Source: Candidatus Aminicenantes bacterium UBA2199
GTDB lineage: Bacteria; Acidobacteriota; Aminicenantia; UBA2199
Length of the DNA: 19,154 nucleotides
Reading direction: 5' to 3'
NCBI GenBank assembly: GCA_002327965.1
Contig: DCVB01000104.1
Location: 1-19,154 of the forward strand
Part shown: positions 8,327 through 15,648 of the stretch, one piece after another
How positions within the stretch are numbered: position 1 is the stretch's first letter
How the letters are laid out: each line of letters starts with the position of its first letter
Notes under the pieces: generated by a model
What the model was told of the DNA's origin: nothing
Seen by the model: only the letters and a program-made list of their open reading frames with translations
Database searches by the model: none
Made by a program: the position numbers and the translations under genes

Positions 8327-8332
8327 AGTATA
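8327..8332 (-). promoter_or_regulatory. Possible -10 box of the ECF sigma operon
   Basis: TATACT on the minus strand would start a transcript near 8320, giving a leader of about 13 nt that contains the SD. No TTGACA-like hexamer is found 16-18 nt upstream (AAATGA at 17), and I could not recognise an ECF-type autoregulatory motif with confidence. Confidence 0.4.
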
Positions 8333-8372
8333 CTCCCCGGAGCGGCGGATCATTTAGTCCGGACGGCCGCGA

Positions 8373-10682
8373 TCAGTCGGCCGTTGTTTCCTTGCCGATC
8401 CCCTGCAGCTCGTCCAGGGTCATGAGGATCTCGCGCTGGTTCCTGCTGTTGGCCGGCGAAATGACCCCCTTCTCCTGCAGCTGGTCGATGAGGCGTCCGG
8501 CGCGGGCGAAACCCACGCTCAGCTTGCGCTGCAGGTAGGAGGCCGACGCCTGGCCGGTGGTGATGATCACCTCGGCGGCCTCGAAGAACATCTCGTCCAG
8601 CTCCTGCTCCTCGCCCTGCTCCTCCCTCTGGGCCGTGTGCTTGATGATCTGGGTGTTGAACTCGGGCTTGGCCTGCTTGGCCAGGAAATTGACCACGCGC
8701 ACCGTTTCCGACTCCGACACATAGGCCGAGTGCAGGCGGATCAGGGTGGCGGTCTTGGGGGGCAGGAAGAGCATGTCGCCGTTGCCCAGAAGCTTTTCGG
8801 CGCCCATCTGGTCGATGATGGTGCGCGAATCGTAGCGCGAGGGGACGGCCAGCGCCATGCGCGAGGGGAAATTGTTCTTGATCGGGCCGGTGATGACGTC
8901 GATCGAAGGACGCTGGGTGGCCAGGATGAGATGGATGCCGATCGCCCGCGACTTCTGGGCCAGGCGCAGCACGTCGTCCTCGATCTCGCGCGCCGAGGCC
9001 ATCATCAGGTCGGCCAGCTCGTCGATGATGATCACGATGTAGGGGATGGGTTCCTTGTCGTCCAGGTGCTCCAGGTCCTCGTCTTCCGACTGGATGAGCA
9101 TCTCCAGCTTCTTGTTGTACTGCTCGATATTGCGCACCTGCAGCGTGGCCAGCTTCTTGTAGCGGTTCTCCATCTCGAAGACCGCCCAGTCCAGGGCGTT
9201 CTTGGCCAGCTTGGGATTGACCACCACCGGGGTAAGCAAGTGCGGCAGCGAGTTGTATACGGCCAGCTCGATGCGCTTGGGGTCGATCATGATGAACTTC
9301 ACGGCCTTGGGCGACGACTTGTAGAGGATGCTGAGGATGATGGAATGGATGGCCACGCTCTTGCCGCTGCCGGTGGCGCCGGCGATCAGCAGGTGCGGCA
9401 TCTCCTTGAGGTCGGAGATGAAGATGTCGCCGCTGGCCGTCTTGCCCAGCGCCAGCGTCAGCGGCGAGCTGGACTGCTTGTACTGCGGCGTCTCCAGCAG
9501 CTCGCGCAGGTGAATGGTCTCGCGCTTCTTGTTGGGGATCTCGATGCCGATGGCCTTCTTGCCCAGGATGCGCTCGATGCGCACGTACTGGGCCTTGACC
9601 ACCAGCGCCAGGTCCTCGGTCAGCCCCGAGACATCCTTGACCTTGACGCCGATATCGGGGACGAACTCGAAAGTGGTGATCACCGGGCCCGGGGTGAACT
9701 CGGCGATCTCGCCGTTGATCTTGAACTCCTGCAGCCGCTGCGACAGTTCCTGCTTCTTCTCCTCGAGCTCGTCGATGTCGATCTGGCTCTTGGCCGTCGG
9801 GGCGTCGAGGTAGGTCATGGGCGGCGGCTTGTAGCCGGCATCGGGCAGGAACTCCTGCTCCAATTCGGGGAAGATGCCGCTCTCCTCGGGCAGCTTGCTC
9901 GGCTTGCGGATGACGGCCCGGGCGCTCCCCGCCGCAACGGTTCTTTTCTCGGCGCGCGCCGCGGACTCGCCCTCCCTCTCCTTGAGCGTCTGCCGCCCCT
10001 TGAAGACGAAGTTGCCCTCGCCGGCTTCGTATTTCTCCTGGACTTTCCTGCGGTCGCGGTTGCGGCGCATGGCCTCCAGGCGCTTGCGGAAAGAACCCGC
10101 GAGCAGGGCGCCCCCCCTGGCCAGCAGCTTCCAGAGAAAGAGCAGGATGTTGCGGATCGAGATCTTGGCGATCAGCACCAGCGAGACGCCCAGCAGGCAG
10201 AGAAAGAGCGCGGCGGCGAAAAAGCCCTTGACCTGGCCGCTGACGAAGTCATTGATCAGCAGCCCGGCCATGCCGCCCGACCGGATCGCCTGGCCCGAGA
10301 CCAGCGCCTCGGGGTTGAGGTTGGCCAGCAGCGCCGACAGCGAGAGCAGGAGGATGAGGAACCCCGTCCCCTTGCTCACCGCCCGGTTGATAAGCCGGTT
10401 GAAGAAAAAATAAGCGGTCAGAAAGAGAAAAATGAGGATGAACAGCAGGGAGGCGAAACCGAAGAGGTTGAACAGCAGCGCCGACAGCTCCGATCCCAGG
10501 CGGCCGCCGAAGTTGGTAATGACCCGCGCCGGCGCCGAATGGAAGAAGCTGGGATCCAGGGGATTGTAGCTGGCCAGGCTGAAGATCAGGAAAAAGGAGA
10601 AAAAAAGGAAAAAAATGCCGAAAATCTCGTTCTTGAGCGATAGTTCATTATCATCGGCATTCCTTTTTTTTTCCCTGGCCAT
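8373..10682 (-). CDS. ftsK: DNA translocase FtsK/SpoIIIE
   Basis: Septum-associated hexameric DNA pump that clears and aligns chromosome ends during division. The 769-residue protein has about four N-terminal membrane segments (about 19-38, 66-95, 105-120, 152-175) and a short charged linker. The motor domain has Walker A GATGSGKS at 435-442, Walker B with IVIIIDELADLMM, and LILATQRPS with IDVITGPIKNNFPSR. The C-terminal winged-helix gamma domain is present (about 700-762, ASASYLQRKLSVGFARAGRLIDQLQEKGVISP). The linker is short compared with E. coli FtsK, nearer to SpoIIIE length. No alternative start precedes the first membrane segment, so the ATG at 10682 stands although it lacks a Shine-Dalgarno. 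A near-consensus promoter ends 8 nt before it. Confidence 0.97.
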   Translation of the reverse strand: MAREKKRNADDNELSLKNEIFGIFFLFFSFFLIFSLASYNPLDPSFFHSAPARVITNFGGRLGSELSALLFNLFGFASLLFILIFLFLTAYFFFNRLINRAVSKGTGFLILLLSLSALLANLNPEALVSGQAIRSGGMAGLLINDFVSGQVKGFFAAALFLCLLGVSLVLIAKISIRNILLFLWKLLARGGALLAGSFRKRLEAMRRNRDRRKVQEKYEAGEGNFVFKGRQTLKEREGESAARAEKRTVAAGSARAVIRKPSKLPEESGIFPELEQEFLPDAGYKPPPMTYLDAPTAKSQIDIDELEEKKQELSQRLQEFKINGEIAEFTPGPVITTFEFVPDIGVKVKDVSGLTEDLALVVKAQYVRIERILGKKAIGIEIPNKKRETIHLRELLETPQYKQSSSPLTLALGKTASGDIFISDLKEMPHLLIAGATGSGKSVAIHSIILSILYKSSPKAVKFIMIDPKRIELAVYNSLPHLLTPVVVNPKLAKNALDWAVFEMENRYKKLATLQVRNIEQYNKKLEMLIQSEDEDLEHLDDKEPIPYIVIIIDELADLMMASAREIEDDVLRLAQKSRAIGIHLILATQRPSIDVITGPIKNNFPSRMALAVPSRYDSRTIIDQMGAEKLLGNGDMLFLPPKTATLIRLHSAYVSESETVRVVNFLAKQAKPEFNTQIIKHTAQREEQGEEQELDEMFFEAAEVIITTGQASASYLQRKLSVGFARAGRLIDQLQEKGVISPANSRNQREILMTLDELQGIGKETTAD

Positions 10683-10690
10683 CGGCCAAA

Positions 10691-10719
10691 AGTATAGTCG
10701 CGCGGCCGGGATATGTCAA
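10691..10719 (-). promoter_or_regulatory. ftsK: Sigma-70 promoter of ftsK, almost leaderless
   Basis: On the minus strand TTGACA (10719-10714), a 17-nt spacer and TATACT (10696-10691) lie just past the YgjP-like stop. Only 8 nt (TTTGGCCG) separate the -10 box from the ftsK ATG, so transcription should begin at or within about 2 nt of the start codon. This is one of the best promoters in the window by hexamer match and spacing. Confidence 0.85.
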
Positions 10720-10732
10720 GTTGATGCGGGTT

Positions 10733-11269
10733 TCAGAGGATCCTCAAGCTGTAGAGCTTCAGCTGCCTGTCCAGGTCGCGGCAATGGGGGAACTGGGAGC
10801 GGACCAGGGCCTTGAACCCGGGGCCGTGGTTGCGCACCCTGAGGTGGGCCAATTCGTGAAAGACGATGAAGGCCACCAGCTCGTCGGGCAGCACCTGCAG
10901 CCAGGTGTTCAGGTTGACCTTGCCCTTGACGCTACAGCTCCCCCATTTGCTGCGCATCTTGCGGAAACCGATCCCCGAGGGCCGGACCGCCAATAATCCG
11001 GCATATTTCCCGCTCAGGGCGCGGACCAGGGCGACGAACTCATCGTTGGAACGGCGGCAGAGTTCCAGTTCATCGGCCAGCAGGCGCTGGCGGCGGAACC
11101 ACTCGTGCTTCTCCAGGATCCAGTCGCGGTGGCGTTCGATGACCTGCCGCGGGTCGACATGGCGGGGCAGGACCACGCGCAGGCGGCCCTGGCGGAAAGC
11201 GACGCGCACGCGGCGGCCGCTGCGGCGCAGCACCTGGCAGGGGATGCCTTCCAAGTTCACGGTTTCCAT
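10733..11269 (-). CDS. YgjP-like (DUF45) zinc metallopeptidase-family protein
   Basis: The 178-residue product has the family's two hallmarks: KMRSKWGSCS (residues 104-113) and the zinc motif HELAH (138-142), with a third histidine at 148 in NHGPGF. The N-terminal half is the usual basic region with RSGRRVRVAF and a helical segment. Length is somewhat shorter than E. coli-type homologues (about 170-240). The fold is related to M48/SprT-like gluzincins. The cellular substrate is not settled for this family, so no function is claimed. The gene starts 17 nt after the stop of the beta-CASP gene with no strong SD, and is probably cotranscribed with it. Confidence 0.9.
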   Translation of the reverse strand: METVNLEGIPCQVLRRSGRRVRVAFRQGRLRVVLPRHVDPRQVIERHRDWILEKHEWFRRQRLLADELELCRRSNDEFVALVRALSGKYAGLLAVRPSGIGFRKMRSKWGSCSVKGKVNLNTWLQVLPDELVAFIVFHELAHLRVRNHGPGFKALVRSQFPHCRDLDRQLKLYSLRIL

Positions 11270-11286
11270 GGCTTTTTGCGTCAGCC

Positions 11287-12693
11287 TCAGTTCAGCTCAT
11301 GGACGGCGCCGTATTCGACGATCTCCACCGCGGGGATGCCGATGCCCAGCAGCTCGCGCTGCAGGTTCTCCAGCGCCGCGTCCTCGCCGTGCACCAGGAA
11401 GATCTTCTTCAGGCGCTGCAGGTCGTGGCGTTTCAGCCAGGCGATGGTCTCGGCATAATCGGCGTGGGCGGAAAAGGCGTTCAGGGTGGCGATCTCGGCT
11501 TTCAACAGGTAGGGCCTGCCGAAGATCTTGACTTCCTTGGCCCGCTCGGCCAGGCGTCGGCCCAGGGTGTTTTCGGCCATGAAACCGACGATGGCGATGA
11601 TATTGTCCGGGTTTTCGATATGCTGGATCAGGTGGTGCAGGATGCGCCCCGACTCGGCCATGCCCGAGGCGGAGATGATGATGGCCGGTCCCTGGAAGTC
11701 GTTGATCTTCTTGGATTCCACCGAGGAGACGACATAGCTGATGTTTTCAAAGCCGAAGGGGTCGACGTTGACGCTGATGAAGCGGCGGACCGTCTCCTCG
11801 TCGAAGCACTCGGGATGGATCTTGAAGATGGCGGTGGCGTTCACCGCCATCGGCGAGTCGATGAAGATGGGCAGCTTGGGCACCCGGCCCTCTTGCTGCA
11901 GGGTATGAATGATGTAGATCAGCTCCTGGGTGCGCTCGATGGTGAAGGCGGGGATGAGGATCTTGCTGCGCCGGGCATCGGCCTTGTGGATGAGCTCGGC
12001 CAGTTCCTCGCCGGCCATGCCGATCGACTTGTGCAGGCGATCGCCGTACGTCCCCTCCAGCACCAGGTAATCCATGGGCGGCAGGACATCGGGGTCACGG
12101 ATGATGGGCAGCCCCTCGCGGCCGAGATCGCCGCTGAAACCGATGTTCAGGCCGCCGGGCAGGGTCAGGTGCACCGTGGCCGCGCCCAGGATGTGGCCGG
12201 CGTCGAAGAACTCGGCCGTCACGCCGTCCAGGGGATGGAATTTGCGCCGGTAGTCGACGGTGACGAAATGGCGCAGCGGCTGGACCGCCTCCTCGGCGTT
12301 GTACAGCGGATCGTAGACGGTCATTTCGCGCTCGGGGTATTTCTTCGACTTCTCCTGGATGAACTCGTAATCCTTCTGCTGGATATGGGCGCTGTCCAGC
12401 AGGATGATCTGGGTGATGTCGCGGGTGGCGGAAGTGGCATGGATGTTGCCGTCGAAGCCGTTCTTGACCAGGATGGGCAGGGCGCCGGAATGGTCGAAAT
12501 GGGCATGGGTGAGGATGAGGGAATGAACCGCCTTGGCGTCGAACGGCATCTGCCGGTTCTTGCGGTAGGATTCTTCGCGCCGGCCCTGGAACATGCCGCA
12601 GTCGACCTGCAGCAATCGACCGTCGATGTCGAGAAAATGCTTGGACCCGGTGACTTCCCGGCAGGCGCCGTGGGAGTAGAATTTGATGGCCAT
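11287..12693 (-). CDS. MBL-fold beta-CASP ribonuclease-like protein (Ysh1/CPSF73-type)
   Basis: This is a probable cytoplasmic RNA-processing nuclease of the metallo-beta-lactamase/beta-CASP group. The 468-residue protein shows HAHFDH (residues 63-68), His168 in DAGHILGAATVHL, Asp190 in GFSGDLGRE, and the beta-CASP insert with FTIERTQELIY and FIDSPMA. SASGMAESGR (342-351), the C-terminal RNA-specificity segment NAFSAHADY with His411, and VHGE with His436 follow. All expected metal ligands are present, so it should be active. There is no KH domain and no RNase J-type C-terminal domain. The start is set by the family N-terminus (IKFYSHGACREVTGS). Only AAGG directly abuts the ATG, so it lacks a proper SD and is probably leaderless. 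It leads a two-gene unit with the YgjP-like gene. Confidence 0.93.
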   Translation of the reverse strand: MAIKFYSHGACREVTGSKHFLDIDGRLLQVDCGMFQGRREESYRKNRQMPFDAKAVHSLILTHAHFDHSGALPILVKNGFDGNIHATSATRDITQIILLDSAHIQQKDYEFIQEKSKKYPEREMTVYDPLYNAEEAVQPLRHFVTVDYRRKFHPLDGVTAEFFDAGHILGAATVHLTLPGGLNIGFSGDLGREGLPIIRDPDVLPPMDYLVLEGTYGDRLHKSIGMAGEELAELIHKADARRSKILIPAFTIERTQELIYIIHTLQQEGRVPKLPIFIDSPMAVNATAIFKIHPECFDEETVRRFISVNVDPFGFENISYVVSSVESKKINDFQGPAIIISASGMAESGRILHHLIQHIENPDNIIAIVGFMAENTLGRRLAERAKEVKIFGRPYLLKAEIATLNAFSAHADYAETIAWLKRHDLQRLKKIFLVHGEDAALENLQRELLGIGIPAVEIVEYGAVHELN

Positions 12694-12698
12694 CCTTA

Positions 12699-12727
12699 TT
12701 TATACAATTTTTCCGCCAAAATTGCAA
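12699..12727 (-). promoter_or_regulatory. Sigma-70 promoter of the beta-CASP gene, probably leaderless
   Basis: On the minus strand TTGCAA (12727-12722), a 17-nt spacer and TATAAA (12704-12699) are followed by only 5 nt (TAAGG) before the ATG at 12693. The A of the start codon is the natural initiating purine. The promoter is also the most AT-rich stretch nearby. Confidence 0.75.
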
Positions 12728-12740
12728 ACCCAGCCAGAAT

Positions 12741-12862
12741 CAGGGAAGACATAGGGAAGAGAGAGGGAAAGGCAGAGGGAAGATAACTGAAAAAGAGATC
12801 TGGAAGTGTTTTTCACACTCCCTCTTCCCTATTCTTCCCTCTCTCTTCCCTTCTCTTCTCTG
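12741..12862. repeat. 122-bp inverted repeat of phased AGGGAAGA units
   Basis: The left arm holds AGGGAAGA-like units starting at 12742, 12753, 12764 and 12776. The right arm holds the complement TCTTCCCT starting at 12823, 12833 and 12844, with one diverged copy at 12854. The core is a perfect 17-bp inverted repeat (12753-12769 with 12835-12851), and partial matching extends to both ends (CAGGGAAGA at 12741 against TCTTCTCTG ending at 12862, 8 of 9). The centre includes a small GTG-TTTTT-CAC hairpin. Unit spacing of 10-12 bp puts the purine tracts on one face of the helix. The hexamer AGCCAG occurs at 12732-12737 and at 12863-12868. It lies between the M16 stop and the beta-CASP promoter; no T tract follows the hairpin. 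Confidence 0.8.
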
Positions 12863-12868
12863 AGCCAG

Positions 12869-14179
12869 CTATTGCCCCGGTCCGATGCGCAGCCTGAACC
12901 AGCGCTCCGGCGCCAGCCAGTTCCGCAGGCGGCCATTGAACTCCTCCAGGCCGATCTTTTCCAGGCAGCCGACGAAATCTCCGGCCAGGCGCCAGGAAAG
13001 GCCGGCGCCCTCAAGAAAGGCCAGAAAGGCGGCACGACGCTCGCGTGATTCGTTCTGCCGCCAGAAAACGGCACGGGCATAGGCCTTGGCCGCCGGCAGT
13101 TCGGCGGCGCCGATCCCCTGCTCGTGGACCTCGCGCAAAACCCGCTCCAGCTCCGCCTGGGCAGCGTCCAGGCGCCGTTCGTCGGTCCTGAGATAAACGC
13201 TCAGCAGCATGCCGTCGCGGTTGGGTTGCAGCTCGGCGCTGAGGCTGTAGGCCAGGCCCTCGCGGCTGCGCAGGCTCCACAGCCGGCTGCCGATCCCTTT
13301 CCCCAGCCAGGATTCCAGCAGCATCGCCGCCGCGAGATCCTCGGCCGCCAGGGGCGGCAGCGCCAGCGAGACCGAGACCAGGGCCTGCGCGGCCTGGCGC
13401 TCCAGGGCCAACTGCATTGGCTGGGGTCGGGACGGCGCCAGCGGCGATGATACCGTCCGCGGCCCGGGGGCGAAGCGTCCCAGGCGACGGGCGAGCAGCG
13501 GCCGCAGTTCTTCCTCGCCCAGATCGCTGGCGACGACGGCAACCATGTTGCCGGCCACGTAATGGGTGCGGAAAAACTCCTGGATGTCTTTGCGCTTGAT
13601 GCCGCGGAGCGACTCCTCGCTGCCGAACAGGGCCGCCCCGTAGGCCGGGGCGGCGAAAAAGGAGGCGGCCACGGTCTTGCTCATCAGGTTGACCGGGTTG
13701 TCGTTCTCCTGCTTCTGCAGGGAGCGCATGAACTCCTTGATGCCGTTGACGCGCAGATCGGAGAAGAGAGGCTCGCTCATCATGCCGGTGAGAACGTTCA
13801 GGGTGGGGTCCAGGTGGCGGCTCAACGAGCGAACGGTGACCAGCGAGTAATCGCCGCCCACGTCGAGAGAGAACGACGAGCCGAGGTCGACCAGCTGCCG
13901 CAGCATCGTCTGGCTGCTCACTTCCAGGCACAGGCGGGCGGTCAGGTAGGCCAGACCGGCCTTGTCGGCAGGGTCGTCACGGTCGCCGCCGCGCACCAGC
14001 AGCTGCACGACGCTGATCGGAACGGCCTCGTCGCGCTGCAGGATCACCCGCAAACCGTTGTCCAGCGTGAACTCCCCGGGGATGGCGCCCAACCGCCAGG
14101 AACCGGAGCCGGCGGCGCCCGCCCGGGCAAGCGCCAGCGCCGGCAACAGGACGAACGGCAGCAGGACGCGCCGGATCAT
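12869..14179 (-). CDS. M16-family peptidase-like protein lacking the zinc motif (non-catalytic partner)
   Basis: The 436-residue exported product has a signal peptide (MIRRVLLPFVLLPALALARAG) and the M16 N-terminal pattern FTLDNGLRVILQRDEAVPISVVQLLVRGG. Where active members have HxxEH, this one reads Y78-L-T-A81-R82, so two zinc ligands and the catalytic Glu are absent. The later M16 C-terminal half is intact (QALVSVSLALPP, WLGKGIGSRLWSLRSREGLAYS with the conserved R-x-x-x-G-L-A-Y). In known bacterial M16B pairs the inactive subunit completes the substrate-binding chamber of the active one. The ATG overlaps the stop of the active gene as ATGA, so coupled synthesis of a heterodimer is likely. 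A longer in-frame reading from 14221 exists, but its extension falls inside the upstream gene and lacks signal-peptide features. Confidence 0.9.
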   Translation of the reverse strand: MIRRVLLPFVLLPALALARAGAAGSGSWRLGAIPGEFTLDNGLRVILQRDEAVPISVVQLLVRGGDRDDPADKAGLAYLTARLCLEVSSQTMLRQLVDLGSSFSLDVGGDYSLVTVRSLSRHLDPTLNVLTGMMSEPLFSDLRVNGIKEFMRSLQKQENDNPVNLMSKTVAASFFAAPAYGAALFGSEESLRGIKRKDIQEFFRTHYVAGNMVAVVASDLGEEELRPLLARRLGRFAPGPRTVSSPLAPSRPQPMQLALERQAAQALVSVSLALPPLAAEDLAAAMLLESWLGKGIGSRLWSLRSREGLAYSLSAELQPNRDGMLLSVYLRTDERRLDAAQAELERVLREVHEQGIGAAELPAAKAYARAVFWRQNESRERRAAFLAFLEGAGLSWRLAGDFVGCLEKIGLEEFNGRLRNWLAPERWFRLRIGPGQ

Positions 14180-15540
14180 CGCCGCTCCTTGCCTTGCGGC
14201 GTAACGGCCACCACGACCCATTTCTTGCCGCTCAGGTACATGCCGGCGGCGCGGCGCAGGTCGGAGGCGCTCACGTCCTCCACGCTTTCCAGGAAGGAAC
14301 CCGTGACCGGGTTGCGGTTCAGCAGCAGGAAGCGGGCGCTGGCCACGCTCAGGTTGAGCGCCGACTCGCGGAAGCTGCCGTTGCCGTACTCCATCTGGTT
14401 CTTGGCGCTCTGCAGGTAGTCCAGCATTCCCTGGCGCAGGCGCGGCGGCACGTCCTTGGGGCTGAAATGGAACGAGCCGATGCCGCTCAGGAAGGAGGCG
14501 ATCTCGCCCTTGGCGGCGCGGATGTTCCTGTTCTCGAGCGTCAGGTGCAGCAGGGCCACGCCGCCGGCGCGCATGGGCGAATAGCTCATGCTGACTCGGT
14601 CGGCCAGCTGCCGCCCGCCGCGCAGGACGCCGTTCAGGATGGGGTACATCCCGCCCCCGAGCAGGTGCGACAGCAGGCTGAACGGCAGCCGCTCGCCGTC
14701 GTTGAACGCCGGGGCGCGCCAGCCGATGAAGAGGTGGCTCTCCTCAACATCGAGGGCAACCTGGTGCTCGCTGTTCTTCTCCAGGCGGCCGGCAGCGGGA
14801 AGAGCGGCGGCGGGGGTCTCGCCCCTGGCCAACGCCCCCCAGCGGCGGCGCACTTCGCTCTCCATGTCGGCGAGGGTAAAATCGCCGACCAGCGCCAGCG
14901 CACAGCGGTCGGGGACCAGGTGCGGGCGGCAGAAGGCTTGCAGCTTTTCGACGGTGGCGGCGGCGACGGCCGCTTCTTCGCCGAAGACCGGCCGGCCGTA
15001 GGGATGGCCGGCGAACAGGCGCTCCATGACGAGCAGCTGCCCCAGCCCCCGCGGATCATCGCGCCGCTGCAGGAGTTCCTCCCTGATGATGCGCTTTTCG
15101 GCCTCCAGCCGCCCCTCTTCCAGGCGGGGTGAAAAAACGGCCAACCGCATCTGCTCCAGGGCCCAGGCGCTCTCCTCGGCCGGGCAGGAGACCTCGAAGG
15201 TCATCAGGTCGTGGTCGGTATGGGCGTTCTGCTCCACGCCTCGGCCCCGGAGAGCGGCCAGGCGCGCCTCGCTGTCCGATTCGCTGGTGGCGCCGAAAAG
15301 CAGCATGTGCTCGAGCAGATGGGCATAGCCTCCGGTTTCTTCGCTCTCGTCCTTGGTGCCCAGGTCGATGGCCAGGGCGATGCCGGTCAGCGGCAGGCCG
15401 CGCTTCTCCTGCAGCAGCACCTGCAGTCCGTTGTCCAGGACGAAGAAAGCCGACGCCGGGCGCGGTTCCGGGGCAACGGCTTCCAGCGCCGGGGCGGCCG
15501 CCAGCCAGGCGAGCAGGAATGCGCGCGCGAGGGGTTGCAC
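14176..15540 (-). CDS. M16-family zinc peptidase, catalytic subunit, exported
   Basis: The 454-residue product begins with GTG and a signal peptide (hydrophobic AFLLAWLAAAPALEA). It continues with the M16 start FFVLDNGLQVLLQEKRGLPLTG. The inverted zinc motif H74-L-L-E77-H78 is intact, and the distal Glu ligand lies in RIIREELLQRRDD (Glu154 or 155), about 76 residues on, as expected. The C-terminal half is a second M16 lobe with ILNGVLRGGRQLADRVSMSYSPMRAGG. It should degrade peptides in the periplasm, paired with the overlapping non-catalytic subunit. The frame stays open upstream to 16317, but that part is antisense to the symporter gene and not protein-like. GTG at 15540 is chosen because the signal peptide begins there and an extended -10 box lies 6 nt before it. 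Confidence 0.9.
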   Translation of the reverse strand: MQPLARAFLLAWLAAAPALEAVAPEPRPASAFFVLDNGLQVLLQEKRGLPLTGIALAIDLGTKDESEETGGYAHLLEHMLLFGATSESDSEARLAALRGRGVEQNAHTDHDLMTFEVSCPAEESAWALEQMRLAVFSPRLEEGRLEAEKRIIREELLQRRDDPRGLGQLLVMERLFAGHPYGRPVFGEEAAVAAATVEKLQAFCRPHLVPDRCALALVGDFTLADMESEVRRRWGALARGETPAAALPAAGRLEKNSEHQVALDVEESHLFIGWRAPAFNDGERLPFSLLSHLLGGGMYPILNGVLRGGRQLADRVSMSYSPMRAGGVALLHLTLENRNIRAAKGEIASFLSGIGSFHFSPKDVPPRLRQGMLDYLQSAKNQMEYGNGSFRESALNLSVASARFLLLNRNPVTGSFLESVEDVSASDLRRAAGMYLSGKKWVVVAVTPQGKERR

Positions 15541-15546
15541 CGGGCC

Positions 15547-15555
15547 ATTGTAGCA
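15547..15555 (-). promoter_or_regulatory. Extended -10 promoter of the M16 operon, leaderless
   Basis: On the minus strand TG-C-TACAAT (15555-15547) is an extended -10 element. Six nt (GGCCCG) separate it from the GTG at 15540, putting the expected transcription start on the G of the start codon. The -35 region is weak (TGGGTT at 17 nt), which an extended -10 can tolerate. It is divergent from the symporter promoter, in a gap of 108 nt. Confidence 0.65.
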
Positions 15556-15586
15556 GAGAAGCGAAAAAAAACCCACCCGCGGCCGC

Positions 15587-15614
15587 TTGCAAAAATTCGT
15601 CGATCCGCTATCAT
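15587..15614 (+). promoter_or_regulatory. Sigma-70 promoter of the symporter gene
   Basis: TTGCAA (15587-15592), a 16-nt spacer and TATCAT (15609-15614) predict a start near 15621 and a leader of about 28 nt holding AAGGAG (15632-15637), 11 nt before the ATG. It shares the divergent gap with the M16 promoter. Confidence 0.65.
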
Positions 15615-15648
15615 CTTGCGGGAAGCCTCGCAAGGAGCGGGAAACATC

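Noticed and set aside
8637..10643. A 668-codon open frame on the plus strand opposite ftsK
   Set aside because: It is antisense to a certain ftsK gene. Its translation is a low-complexity mix of Leu, Asp, Gly, Gln and Arg typical of high-GC shadow frames.
12806..13048. Small plus-strand ORF starting in the inverted repeat
   Set aside because: Its first part is a translation of TC-rich repeat and the rest is antisense to the M16 gene; there is no SD.
15615..15634. Hairpin CTTGCG/CGCAAG overlapping the symporter SD
   Set aside because: The predicted transcription start (about 15621) lies inside the left arm, so the RNA would lack most of that arm and could not form the stem.
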